Below are positions 45,318-54,290 of a stretch of DNA of 64,000 bases, in pieces (the first letter of the stretch is position 1; each line of letters opens with the position of its first letter). The stretch lies in contig NZ_JBHSWJ010000002.1 in assembly GCF_042661605.1 (NCBI RefSeq), positions 3,286,001 to 3,350,000 of the forward strand, written 5' to 3'. The stretch is from Branchiibius cervicis. Its GTDB lineage: Bacteria > Actinomycetota > Actinomycetes > Actinomycetales > Dermatophilaceae. Both the position numbers and the translations under genes were made by a program. The notes beneath the pieces were generated by a model, which did not search any database, had not been told where the DNA came from, and worked only from the letters and a program-made list of their open reading frames with translations.

Positions 45318-47096
45318 ATGACCTCGTTTCCATACCTGACCGAGCTGCCCAGGTTCGTGTTCTTCACCGGCAAGGGCGGTGTCGGTAAAACGTCTTTGGC
45401 CTGCGCCACCGCTGTCACCTTGGCGGACCAGGGCCGGCGGGTGTTGCTCGTGTCGACCGACCCAGCGTCCAACGTCGGTCAGGTCTTCGGCCTCACCGTC
45501 GGTGACCAGATCACAGCGGTGCCTCAGGCACCCGGCCTGGACGCGCTGGAGATCGACCCCAACGAGGCTGCTGAGGCCTACCGGGAGAAGATCATCGCCC
45601 CGGTCCGCGACGTGTTGCCTCAAACCGCCCTGGACTCGATCACCGAACAGTTGTCAGGGTCGTGCACCACCGAGATCGCCTCGTTCAACGAGTTCACCAC
45701 CTACCTCGCCGATGACGAACGGATCGCCGGGTACGACCACGTCGTATTCGACACCGCACCCACCGGCCACACCATCCGGTTGCTGCAACTGCCGGGTGAG
45801 TGGACCTCATTCCTGGATGCCGGGAAGGGTGATGCGTCGTGCCTCGGACCGATGGCCGGGCTGGACCGCACCCGCGCCGTGTACGCCGACGCTGTCCGTA
45901 GGCTCGCCAACCCCGCTCAAACCCGGCTCGTGCTGGTCGCCCGTGCCCAACAGTCCACTCTGCGTGAGGCAGCCCGCACCAGCACCGAACTAGCGACGAT
46001 CGGGATCACCGAGCAACACCTCGTCATCAACGCCCTCCTTCCCGCAGGCGACGTGGGTGAGGCCGACGCCTTGGCCGACGCCGTCCGCGAACGTGAGCAC
46101 CGCGCAATCGCAGCGATGCCCGAGGCACTACGCCGATTGCCGCTGACCACGGTGCCACTGCGCGCACGCACTGTCGTCGGTATCGACGCGGTACGCGCGC
46201 TGCTCCGCACGGATGCTGCCGAGGTCGTGGATGGCATCGAAGACGAGCAGCCGGTCGATCTGGGCTCGCTCGCCACTCTGATCGACGAAATCGCCACGAC
46301 CGACCACGGCCTGATCATGTGCATGGGCAAAGGCGGCGTCGGGAAGACCACCGTCGCTGCGGCCATCGCAATCGCTCTTGCTGATCGCGGGCACACCGTC
46401 CACCTCACCACCACCGACCCCGCGGCGCACCTTGACGAAGTGCTTGATCACGAGGTCGTCGGCAACCTCACGGTGTCCCGCATTGACCCACACGTCGCGA
46501 CCCAGGAGTACCGGGACAAGGTGTTGGCCAGCAAAGGCAACCAGCTCGACGAGGCCGGTCGAGCACGCCTGGTCGAAGACCTGCTGTCACCCTGCACCGA
46601 AGAAGTCGCAGTCTTCGGGCAGTTCTCTCACCTGGTCAACCGGGCCCGCCGCCAGTTCGTCGTCATGGATACGGCCCCAACCGGTCACACGTTGCTGCTC
46701 ATGGACGCTACCGGGTCTTACCACCGCGACATTGCACGCAGCATGGGCGAAACCGGTACCTACACGACACCGCTGATGCGGCTCCGCGACCCTGACCTGA
46801 CCAAGGTCATCATCGTGACGCTGCCGGACACCACCCCCGTCCTCGAAGCTACCGAGCTGCAAGACGACCTCCAACGAGCCGGAATCCATCCGTGGGCGTG
46901 GGTCGTCAACGCGTCCCTCGCCGCGGCCAGACCGACATCCCCGCTGCTGCGGGCACGCGCTGCCGCCGAACACCAACAACTTGAACGCATCACCGAACTC
47001 GCCCGACGCACAGCAATCATCCCGATGCTCGCCGAGGAACCGTACGGCCCCGACGCTCTGCGACACCTCACCACCTCGACCCGTCAACCTGTTTGA
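45318..47096 (+). CDS. arsA: ArsA arsenite-stimulated ATPase
   Basis: 592 residues made of two homologous halves. P-loops GKGGVGKTS (residues 18-26) and GKGGVGKTT (about 337-345) are both intact. The metalloid-site cysteines appear in SGSCTTEIASF, ASCLGPM and LLSPCTEEVAVF. DTAPTGHTIRLL and DTAPTGHTLLLM are the signal-transduction segments. It drives ACR3 with ATP and receives As(III) from ArsD. AAAGGA precedes ATG. Confidence 0.95.
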   Translation: MTSFPYLTELPRFVFFTGKGGVGKTSLACATAVTLADQGRRVLLVSTDPASNVGQVFGLTVGDQITAVPQAPGLDALEIDPNEAAEAYREKIIAPVRDVLPQTALDSITEQLSGSCTTEIASFNEFTTYLADDERIAGYDHVVFDTAPTGHTIRLLQLPGEWTSFLDAGKGDASCLGPMAGLDRTRAVYADAVRRLANPAQTRLVLVARAQQSTLREAARTSTELATIGITEQHLVINALLPAGDVGEADALADAVREREHRAIAAMPEALRRLPLTTVPLRARTVVGIDAVRALLRTDAAEVVDGIEDEQPVDLGSLATLIDEIATTDHGLIMCMGKGGVGKTTVAAAIAIALADRGHTVHLTTTDPAAHLDEVLDHEVVGNLTVSRIDPHVATQEYRDKVLASKGNQLDEAGRARLVEDLLSPCTEEVAVFGQFSHLVNRARRQFVVMDTAPTGHTLLLMDATGSYHRDIARSMGETGTYTTPLMRLRDPDLTKVIIVTLPDTTPVLEATELQDDLQRAGIHPWAWVVNASLAAARPTSPLLRARAAAEHQQLERITELARRTAIIPMLAEEPYGPDALRHLTTSTRQPV

Positions 47097-47115
47097 CCTC
47101 AAAACGGGAGCCCTC

Positions 47116-47733
47116 ATGCATCTACCTGACCGCGAAACCGTCGTTCCACAACTCATTGACGACATGAACTACTCCTATGCCGGCGTCTTCGACGAGGACA
47201 CCATCGACGACGCCGTCAACAAGGCGTGGGACCTACTCGCCCCTCGCTCCACCGTCCATACTTTCCTGCCCGTGCTTGTCGCCCGGCAGGCCCGTGAGCA
47301 ACTGATGGCCACCGCCCAAGCCGAAGGCCGCGTCGCCAAGAAGGTGCCCGAAGTTCTGTTCGTGTGTGTTCACAACGCCGGACGCTCGCAGATGGCTGCC
47401 GCGCTGGCCGAGCACCTGTCAGCACGGAAAGTGCACGTCCGCTCTGCCGGGTCAGCACCTTCTGGGGAGATCAATCCCGTCGTCGTTGAGGCCCTGCGTG
47501 AGCGAGGGATCGCGCTCGGGACCGCCTATCCCAAACCACTGACCGACAGCGTCATGCAGGCCGCTGACGTCATCATCACCATGGGCTGTGGCGACACCTG
47601 CCCCGTCTTCCCCGGCAAACGGTACGAAGATTGGGACGTCGCTGACCCAGCCGACCAGCCCATCGAGGTTGTCCGTGAAATCCGTGACGACATCCAAGCC
47701 CGCGTCACCACCCTGCTGCGTCAGATCCTCTGA
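47116..47733 (+). CDS. arsC: Arsenate reductase (LMW phosphatase family) with N-terminal helical domain
   Basis: 205 residues. The first about 75 are a three-helix domain common in actinobacterial ArsC proteins (VVPQLIDDMNYSYAGVFDE). The catalytic domain has CVHNAGRSQM (Cys84 to Arg90), SAGSAP and GCGDTCPVFPGK with further cysteines. Most actinobacterial relatives use mycothiol and mycoredoxin; this is inferred. It reduces arsenate to arsenite for export. Confidence 0.9.
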   Translation: MHLPDRETVVPQLIDDMNYSYAGVFDEDTIDDAVNKAWDLLAPRSTVHTFLPVLVARQAREQLMATAQAEGRVAKKVPEVLFVCVHNAGRSQMAAALAEHLSARKVHVRSAGSAPSGEINPVVVEALRERGIALGTAYPKPLTDSVMQAADVIITMGCGDTCPVFPGKRYEDWDVADPADQPIEVVREIRDDIQARVTTLLRQIL

Positions 47734-47760
47734 CCTACGCAATGACCGAGGAGTCCGCGA

Positions 47761-48186
47761 ATGACCGAAGCCACCGAGCGCCCGTCCGTGCTTTTCGTCT
47801 GCGTGCACAACGCCGGACGATCCCAAATGGGAGCCGCCTACACCCACCACCTGTCCGGTGGCGCAGTCGAAGTCCGCTCCGCCGGATCAGCCCCCGCTGA
47901 CTCGATCAACCCAGCAGTTCGCGAGGCGATGCTCGAAGACGACATCGATATCTCGGCCGAGAGCCCGAAGATCCTCACCCCCGAAGCCGTGCAAGCATCC
48001 GACGTGGTGATCACGATGGGCTGCGGCGACACCTGCCCGATCTTCCCCGGGAAGCAATACCTGGACTGGACACTCGATGACCCAGCCGGGCAAGGCGTCG
48101 CAGCCGTCCGGCCCATCCGCGACGACATCAAACGAAGAGTGCGAGCCCTCCTCAGGGAACTCGGAGTCGACGAAGTTTCCGCCTGA
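47761..48186 (+). CDS. arsC: Arsenate reductase (LMW phosphatase family), second copy
   Basis: 141 residues, catalytic domain only. CVHNAGRSQMG (Cys14 to Arg20), SAGSAPADSINP and GCGDTCPIFPGKQY are intact. It is similar to the upstream arsC but lacks its N-terminal domain, so the pair may be a duplication. GAGGAG... type ribosome site is weak; ATG follows the previous stop by 27 bases. Confidence 0.9.
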   Translation: MTEATERPSVLFVCVHNAGRSQMGAAYTHHLSGGAVEVRSAGSAPADSINPAVREAMLEDDIDISAESPKILTPEAVQASDVVITMGCGDTCPIFPGKQYLDWTLDDPAGQGVAAVRPIRDDIKRRVRALLRELGVDEVSA

Positions 48187-48325
48187 TGCAGACGCGCTCC
48201 ACAGAGCCTGCCGCTGCGACCTCGACAGAAAGCTCTGCTGCGGATGATGACATTTTGCTGAGACGGAACGGTGACACCCGAGATGTCGGTGCGCTGGTCA
48301 GAGCCTCGCGAAACTGTCAGGAATC
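48187..48325. promoter_or_regulatory. Right-end region of the transposon with TGTCA-like sites
   Basis: No gene in the cargo direction. Read inward from the right end, CTGACAG, GGTGTCACC and AATGTCATC resemble the left-end TGTCAG repeats and probably bind TnsB. The match is looser than at the left end. Confidence 0.5.
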
Positions 48326-48338
48326 GCGAGAACCTACA
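48326..48338. repeat. Right terminal inverted repeat
   Basis: GCGAGAACCTACA, reverse complement TGTAGGTTCTCGC; ends in ACA as expected. Confidence 0.9.
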
Positions 48339-48343
48339 GTCAC
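48339..48343. repeat. Target-site duplication, right copy (GTCAC)
   Basis: Identical to 36076-36080. It lies in codons 249-250 of the interrupted nucleotidyltransferase gene. Confidence 0.93.
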
Positions 48344-49088
48344 CGACGCGGATTCTGGAGTCTTCGCGGTGCTCGGTCGTCGCGTGTTGGAGTTGCGTGA
48401 TGCGGCCGGCCACGAACTCCCGCGCAGCCTCATCGCACGGGCCCACATCGCACCCGCGTTCCTGTGCAGTGAGACACGCCTCCACCAGGGGATGGTGGCC
48501 ATAATGCTGCATCCACCACCGGCCGCCGGCGATCTTGGAGATGAGCACTCCAGTCTCGGCGTACGCCACCGCCCGGCACGCGTTGAGCACGGCGTATCTC
48601 TGATCCCCGTGCTGTTGCGCCCAGCGCAATTCGCCCGCGAAGTAGCGGGCCAGATCCGAGCGCACGACCGGACCGACGACGGTCGCCGGTGGTGGGCCGG
48701 TGACTGTCCTGCCGTGAGCGCGGGTCACGGCGTAGTGAGCCAGCAAGTCTGGGTCGCCCGCGCCATCATCGATCGAGACCCGCTCCTCGGCGGAGTTCAC
48801 GTGGACCAGGAAGGGCCATGGCCGGGTCGGAGTCGCAGCTGCCTCCGCGGCGACGATGGACAGCTCCAGCGTCCGCTCACCGCGAGCCAGATCCAACAGT
48901 GCGCGAGCCGCTTCCGGTATGCCCTCAGGAGTCGCGGTCACGACGAGCACGTCGAGGTCCGAGGTGCTGGTCAGTCCACCTAACGCCGCCGAGCCATGGA
49001 CATACACACCGACCAGGCCTGGAAGCAAGCGCCGACACTCCGCTCCGACGTGATGCGCCAGCGAGATCCACGCATCGTTCGGAGACAT
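48339..49088 (-). CDS. Aminoglycoside nucleotidyltransferase-like gene, 3' end displaced by the transposon
   Basis: 250 codons remain. The nucleotidyltransferase signature HGSAALGGLTSTSDLDVLVV (Gly32-Ser33, Asp44, Asp46) and the C-terminal helical domain (ARYFAGELRW, YAVLNACRAVAYAETG, SKIAGGRWW) fit the AadA/ANT(3'')-(9) type; chromosomal members often have no clear resistance role. The frame now runs on into the element for 166 more codons, antisense to arsC, ending at 47838. Joined to the left flank without the element it would end after 14 more codons at 36031, giving 264 residues. Start 49088 was chosen by homology of the N-terminus. Confidence 0.82.
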
Positions 49089-49251
49089 GCAACCGATGTT
49101 ACGAGCGGGGTCGACGACTTGGACCAGCGCGGAAACGCGGTCCTGATCAGCGAGTCTGACTGGCACTCCTTCACACAGCAGGCCTGGCACCGAAGCAGGC
49201 TGCGTCATGCTGGAACTCCGGCACGCCGGAGGTATCGACCAGCCCCGCCGA

Positions 49252-49608
49252 TCAGCCGGCGCGCTCCTGGAAGTCGACGATTTCCTCGCCGTGATCGCGC
49301 GCCCACGCCGTGAGGACCTCGATCGGCTCGATCAGGGTCCGCCCGAGGTCGGTGAGCGCATAGTCGATCTGCCGTCCTTCGGTGCGTCGCTCGACCAGCC
49401 CGAAGTCCTGCAGCCGGCGCAGCGTCTGGGTGAGCACTTTGCGCGAGATGCCACCGACATGGTCGATCAACTCGCCATGGCGACGAGGTCGGTCGCCCAG
49501 GCCGTAGAGCACCAGCACGGCCCACTTGTTGGCGATGATCTCGACGGCGAGGCGGGTGGGGCAATCCGCCAGGAAACTGGGGCCGGGACCGTCCTGCACG
49601 AGCTCCAC
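49252..49608 (-). CDS. HxlR family transcriptional regulator
   Basis: 118 residues: CPTRLAVEIIANKWAVLVLYGLGDRPRRHGELI, then GISRKVLTQTLRRLQDFGLVERR, the winged-helix pattern of HxlR, with the usual N-terminal cysteine. Many members sense redox or electrophiles. GTG start. Divergent from the dehydrogenase, with a dyad between the two starts. Confidence 0.9.
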   Translation of the reverse strand: MELVQDGPGPSFLADCPTRLAVEIIANKWAVLVLYGLGDRPRRHGELIDHVGGISRKVLTQTLRRLQDFGLVERRTEGRQIDYALTDLGRTLIEPIEVLTAWARDHGEEIVDFQERAG

Positions 49609-49624
49609 GCTACGCCTGGGAACA

Positions 49625-49640
49625 GGTACCTCGAGGTAAC
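49625..49640. promoter_or_regulatory. Inverted repeat between HxlR gene and dehydrogenase, probable HxlR operator
   Basis: GGTACCTCGAGGTAAC, seven of eight positions paired. It lies 17 bases from the HxlR start and about 60 bases before the dehydrogenase start. Confidence 0.6.
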
Positions 49641-49701
49641 ACCGGCCTTCGTAACGTCATGAGGTGGATCGACCCACCCGGCACTACGAAGGAGACAACC
49701 C

Positions 49702-50685
49702 ATGTCGCTCGTGATCGAGTTCGACCAGTTCGGTGGCCCGGAAGTGCTGCATGCGACCGACATCCCCACGACCGACCCCACAGGAGGGCGAGGTCAGGGT
49801 GCGGCTGGAGGCGTTCGCGGTGAACGCCCTGGACGTCATGATGCGCTCGGGGCGCTCTCCGGCCCCCGTTCCCCTGCCGCATGCCCACCTCGGCATCGAG
49901 GGCACCGGCATCATCGACGCCACCGGCCCCGGCGCCTCCCGGTTCGCGGTCGGCGACGCCGTCATCCTCGCTGCGCTGCCGAACCCCGCCGCTCACGGAA
50001 GCTACGCAGAGCACATCACCGTTCCTTTAGGCTCCGTGATCCCGCGACCGGCCGGGCTCAGCGTGGTGGAGGCAGCGGCGAGCTGGGTCGCCTACTCCAC
50101 GGCGTACGGCGCGTTGGTCGAACGAGCCGGCCTGAGCGACGGTGACGCCCTGCTCATCGCCGGTGCATCCAGCAGTGTCGGCCGGGCCGCGCTCCAACTC
50201 GCCCGGCGGCTCGGTGCCGCACCCCTCGCGATCACCCGCGACGCGACCAAGACTGCCGAATTGCTCGCGGCCGGTGCCGACCGCGTCATCCTGGCCGCTG
50301 GCGACGACCTGGCCCAGACAGTGCGCCAGTCAACCGACGGCCGTGGTGCCGACATCACGCTCGACCTGGTCCGCGGCCCTGGCCAGGGGCATTGTTGGAC
50401 GCGACCCGGACCGGCGGCACCCTGGTGGCGGCGGGCTTCCTCGACCCCAGACCCACACCAGCGCCAGCAGACGATCGGGTCGCGGTCGTGAACTACCGCA
50501 GCTTCGACGATGTCCTGAACCCCGTCGTCCTCCAACGCATGAGCGACTACCTGGCACCGGCACTGGCCGACGGGAGCCTTCGACCCAGTATCGACACGGT
50601 CTTCACCGTCGATCAGGTCATCGACGCGCACCGGCGATTCGAGCAGGGACTGCACGCCGGCAGGAAAATCGTCGTCACGGTGTAG
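49702..50685 (+). CDS. Zinc-type alcohol dehydrogenase/quinone oxidoreductase, two frameshifts
   Basis: Reconstructed length 327 residues. Frame 1 gives MSLVIEFDQFGGPEVLHATDIPTTD; frame 2 gives PQEGEVRVRLEAFAVNALDVM, IEGTGIID and the NADPH motif AGASSSVGRAALQLA; frame 3 gives LLDATRTGGTLVAAGF and the C-terminal DQVIDAHRRFEQGLHAGRKIVVTV. One C too many in 49776-49779 and one G too few in 50386-50389 explain both shifts, and the total length stays divisible by three. No structural zinc cysteines, so a zinc-independent quinone reductase is likely. Probably controlled by the divergent HxlR protein. Confidence 0.8.
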
Positions 50686-50883
50686 GAATCGGATGCTCGA
50701 GATCCCCTACCAGTTGCGATTCGGTGGGGGCCGGGGACGACTACGCCGTACCGGACCCGTCGATCATCCTCCGACTGCTCCGAACCCGCGGCTGGTGGCC
50801 GATCGGGAGTGCGGCGCGAGACACCGCCCGGGCGGCCGACGACCCACCCCGGGGGGATCACCGACCCGACTAAAGTCAAGGTG

Positions 50884-51324
50884 ATGAGCCATAACGAACG
50901 AGTGATCACCGCACGTTCGGACCAGATCTGGGACGTGCTGAGCGACGGCTGGCTCTACCCGACCTGGGTGGTCGGGGCCTCGCGGATGCGCGAGGTGGAG
51001 GGCAACTGGCCGGCCGTCGGATCCCGCTTGCACCACTCCGTCGGATCCTGGCCGATGCTGGTGAGCGACCATACCGAGGTGCTGGCCTGCGAGCCGGAAC
51101 GGCTGCTGAAGCTGCACGCCCGTGGTTTCCCGATGGGCGCGGCCGAAGTCACCGTCACGCTCACACCGGAGGGGCCGGATACCAGAGTGGTCATCGAGGA
51201 GATGCCCACGCACGGCCCGGCGGTGCTGATCCCCAAGCCAGCGGTGTCACCGTTGCTGCACTGGCGCAACACCGAGACGCTGCGCAGGCTGGCCTACATC
51301 GCCGAACACCGCGACGACACATGA
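50884..51324 (+). CDS. SRPBCC family protein
   Basis: 146 residues with the START-like pattern (RVITARSDQIWDVLSDGWLYPTWVVGASRMREV). Stop overlaps the start of the FAD oxidoreductase (ATGA), a pairing seen in other actinobacteria. The ligand is unknown. The roughly 200 bases upstream, after the dehydrogenase, hold no gene I can support. Confidence 0.8.
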   Translation: MSHNERVITARSDQIWDVLSDGWLYPTWVVGASRMREVEGNWPAVGSRLHHSVGSWPMLVSDHTEVLACEPERLLKLHARGFPMGAAEVTVTLTPEGPDTRVVIEEMPTHGPAVLIPKPAVSPLLHWRNTETLRRLAYIAEHRDDT

Positions 51325-52914
51325 CCTCCTACGACGCGGTCGTGATCGGGGCCGGCCCCAACGGCCTCGCGGCCGCCAACCATCTGGCTGATGCGGGATG
51401 GTCGGTGCTGGTGGTGGAGGAGCAGGAGACCGTCGGCGGCGCCGTCCGCAGCGACCGCGACGTGCATCCGGACTACATCCACGACACGTTCAGCGCGTTC
51501 TATCCGCTCGCGGCCGCCTCCCCCGCACTGCGCGGCCTCGACCTGGAGCAACACGGTCTCACGTGGCGGCGGGCACCCGCACCCCTGGCGCATCCGTTCC
51601 CCGACGGGAGCTGGGCGTCGATCCATCCGGACCGGGAGATCACCGCAGCACGGATGGACGAGCAGAGCGCCGGCGACGGGGACGCCTGGTTGCGACTGTG
51701 TGCGCAATGGGACGAGGTGTCCGAGGCGTTCCTCACCTCCCTGCTGACGCCGTTCCCACCCGTACGCGGGGCCGCTCGTCTGCTCCGGCGACTGCCGGCA
51801 GCCGGCGGCGTGGACTTCGTCAAGACGCTGCTGTCCCCCGTGACCGACCTCGCCGATGCCCACTTCCGTGGCCGCGGCCCGGGAATCCTGTTGGCGGGCA
51901 ACGCTGCTCACTCCGACATCCCGCTCGACGCTCCGGGGTCGGGGTTGATGGGTTATCTGATGTCCATGCTGGCCCAGACCGTCGGATTTCCCGTGCCGCA
52001 GGGGGCGCTGGCGAGCTGACCCAGGCGATGGCGCGCCGGCTGCGGTCGCGGGGCGGCACGATCGTCACCGGCGACAGGGTGGATCGGATCGAGGTCGACG
52101 AGGGCAGGGCGCACGTCGTACGGACCACGAGTGGTCAACGGTTCGAGGGGCGACGGGCAGTCCTTGCCGATGTGGTCGCCCCGACCCTCTACGAGCGGCT
52201 GCTGGACCCCGCCGACGTGCCGGACCGGGTGCGTGACCGGTTGAAGGCGTTCCAGCTCGACCCGGGAACGGTCAAGGTGGACTGGGCGCTCCGTGCGCCC
52301 GTGCCGTGGCAGACGCCGCCGCCGGAGCCGGCCGGTACCGTGCACGTCGCGGATTCCCGTGAGCAGATGAGCGTGGCGCTGCAGCAGGTGCACGCCGGGC
52401 AGCTGCCCGCCGAGCCGTTCCTGCTGTGCGGGCAGATGACGGTCGCCGATCCGGGCCGGTCGCCGGCCGGGACCGAGTCGATGTGGGCCTACACCCATGT
52501 GCCGCAGCACCAGACCGGTGATGCAGGGGACGGTTCGGTCACCGGGGAGTGGGGATACGACGACAAGGAGCGGTTCGCCGACCGGATGCAGGCCCGCCTC
52601 GAAAAATTGGCCCCCGGCTTCGGTGACCGCATCGTGGCCCGACGGGTGCTCGGCCCGCGAGACCTGGAAGCGCGGGACGCGAATCTGCTGGGTGGTGCGA
52701 TCAACGGCGGTACGTCGCAGCTGAGCCAGCAGTTGATCTTCCGGCCGATCCCCGGGCTGGGCCGGGCGGAGACCCCTGTCCGCGGCCTCTACCTCTCCTC
52801 GGCCTCGGCACACCCGGGGGCGGCGTGCACGGCGCGGCCGGGTTCAACGCCGCACGCGCCGCCATCGCCCACGACCGGTTGCGCGGCGGTGCCTTGCGAC
52901 GCGCCCTGCGTTAG
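51321..52914 (+). CDS. FAD-dependent phytoene desaturase-like oxidoreductase, two frameshifts
   Basis: Reconstructed length 531 residues. Frame 1 starts YDAVVIGAGPNGLAAANHLA (FAD fold) and reaches GFPVPQG; frame 2 continues GELTQAMARRLRSRGG; a third frame supplies the end GGGVHGAAGFNAARAAI and a TAG at 52914. G5 runs 52001-52005 and 52816-52820 each need one more G. This is the COG1233 type (CrtI-like or retinol-saturase-like). Substrate unknown; the coupled SRPBCC protein may carry it. Confidence 0.82.
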
Positions 52915-52977
52915 CACCCGGGGCGGCGCCGCGCCACCCGGCTAGGCGGACTGCGCGCTGCCTGGCACCCTGGTCGG

Positions 52978-53421
52978 ATGGGCGTCGACCTGGAGGAACT
53001 GAAGCGGCTCCGGCGCGCCCGTGACCGGATGGATCGGGAGTTCAGCCAGCCACTCGACGTACCTGCGTTGGCCCGGACGGCGCTGATGTCGCCCGCCCAC
53101 TTCAGCCGGCGATTCAGAGCAACGTACGCCGAGACGCCCTACTCGTACCTCATGACCCGACGCATCGAACGGGCCAAAGCTCTTCTGCGACAGAGTGATC
53201 TGAGTGTCACGGAGGTATGTTTCGCGGTCGGGTGCACCAGCCTCGGATCGTTCTCCGCGAAATTCACCCAGCTTGTCGGCCAATCCCCGTCCGCATACCG
53301 CACGGAAAACCACGAGGCGCTGCGCATCGTCCCGCCGTGCGAAGCGCGGATCCTGACCCGGCCGCGCAAGGCCCCGCGATCGAGCAGTTTCGAAGAAGCG
53401 CGGCGCCGCGCAAGGCTCTAG
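52978..53421 (+). CDS. AraC family transcriptional regulator, DNA-binding domain only
   Basis: 147 residues. Two helix-turn-helix motifs: LDVPALARTALMSPAHFSRRFRATY and LSVTEVCFAVGCTSLGSFSAKFTQLVG. No ligand domain. It is 10 bases upstream of a VOC-family gene, a common pair in actinobacteria, and likely regulates it. Confidence 0.9.
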   Translation: MGVDLEELKRLRRARDRMDREFSQPLDVPALARTALMSPAHFSRRFRATYAETPYSYLMTRRIERAKALLRQSDLSVTEVCFAVGCTSLGSFSAKFTQLVGQSPSAYRTENHEALRIVPPCEARILTRPRKAPRSSSFEEARRRARL

Positions 53422-53431
53422 CGTTGCGGCC

Positions 53432-53836
53432 ATGACCACCACACTGGCCCTCGTGCACATCTACGTCGACGACACCGCCGCCGGGACCGCGTTCTACCGG
53501 GACGCGCTCGGACTCGTCGTACAGAACGAGGTCGAGAACGGCGGATTCCACTGGATCACCCTCGCCTCACCCGCCGACCCGTCCCTGCAGATCGTCCTGT
53601 CCGAGCCGCAGGCCGGGCGGTCCAAGGAGGACGGTGAGGCGCTGGCGACGCTCTTGGCCAAGGGCGAGTTGAGCCCCGTGCAGTTTCGCACCGACGACCT
53701 GGCCGAGCTCTTCGACAAGATCGCCGCCGCTCCGGGCGCCGAAGTCGTGCAGGAGCCGACCGATCAGTTCTGGGGCGTGCGCGACGCCGCCGTCCGGGAT
53801 CCCGCCGGCAACCTGCTTCGGATCCAACAGGCCTGA
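53432..53836 (+). CDS. VOC (glyoxalase/bleomycin-resistance) family protein
   Basis: 134 residues, two beta-alpha-beta-beta-beta modules: LALVHIYVDDTAAGTAFYRDALGLVV and the C-terminal FWGVRDAAVRDPAGNLLRIQQ with the metal-ligand Glu replaced in the usual place by Gln. Function cannot be given; drug binding or dioxygenase-like roles are possible. Confidence 0.85.
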   Translation: MTTTLALVHIYVDDTAAGTAFYRDALGLVVQNEVENGGFHWITLASPADPSLQIVLSEPQAGRSKEDGEALATLLAKGELSPVQFRTDDLAELFDKIAAAPGAEVVQEPTDQFWGVRDAAVRDPAGNLLRIQQA

Positions 53837-53855
53837 CCACGAGAGGAATCGACCG

Positions 53856-54281
53856 ATGAGTGACGGATTCAGCGCGGAAGAACGGGCGGCGATGAAGGAG
53901 CGCGCCGCCGAGTTGCGCGCCGAGGGGAAGAAGGGCGCCAAGCGGGCCAACGGTCTGCAGCAGGTGCTCGACAAGATCGCCGAGTTCGAGCCCGCCGACC
54001 GGGAGCTGGCGGAGCGGTTGCACGTCCTGGTGAGCGCCGTGGCACCCGACCTGGGCTGCAAGACGTGGTACGGCATGCCCGCCTACACCAACGCCGACGG
54101 CAAGATCGTCGTCTTCTTCCGCGACGCCGCGAAGTTCAAGTCCCGTTACGCCACGGTCGGTTTCGAGGAAGCAGCGCAGCTGGACGACGGCGAGTTCTGG
54201 CCCACGTCGTACGCGCTGCTGGACTGGACGCCCGCCGTGGAGAAGAAGCTGACTGATCTGGTCCGCCGCGCCGTCGGGTAG
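53856..54281 (+). CDS. DUF1801/YdhG-type protein
   Basis: 141 residues. A charged helical N-terminus (FSAEERAAMKERAAELRAE) precedes the domain with CKTWYGMPAYTNADGKIVVFF and YATVGFEEAAQLDDGEFWPTSYAL, which is the iron-chaperone-like DUF1801 pattern. The biochemical role is not established. Probably one unit with the AraC and VOC genes. Confidence 0.8.
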   Translation: MSDGFSAEERAAMKERAAELRAEGKKGAKRANGLQQVLDKIAEFEPADRELAERLHVLVSAVAPDLGCKTWYGMPAYTNADGKIVVFFRDAAKFKSRYATVGFEEAAQLDDGEFWPTSYALLDWTPAVEKKLTDLVRRAVG

Positions 54282-54290
54282 GCCGAGCGG

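Larger units (their letters stand above)
36081..48338. mobile_element. Tn7-like transposon carrying an arsenic-resistance island
   Basis: A 12,258-bp element bounded by 13-bp imperfect terminal inverted repeats (left TGTCGGTTCTCGC, right read inward TGTAGGTTCTCGC, 12 of 13 identical), each beginning TGT, and flanked by a perfect 5-bp duplication. It encodes a TnsA-type endonuclease, TnsB-type DDE transposase, TnsC-type ATPase and a 591-residue TniQ/TnsD-type targeting protein, all in one direction, followed by ars cargo. No TnsE, Cas gene or CRISPR array is seen. The insertion is recent enough that both duplications and the split host gene are intact. Confidence 0.95.

Noticed and set aside
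47838..48338. The C-terminal 166-codon extension of the nucleotidyltransferase as a real fusion
   Set aside because: It lies wholly inside the transposon, antisense to arsC and the right end, and appears only because the stop codon was displaced.
36081..48338. CRISPR-associated transposon
   Set aside because: No cas genes or repeat array are present and TniQ is long (TnsD-like) rather than the short CAST type.
50142..50873. Alternative frame over the dehydrogenase end and the following gap
   Set aside because: Ser/Arg/Pro-rich shadow frame; the dehydrogenase homology continues in the other frames after two one-base corrections.
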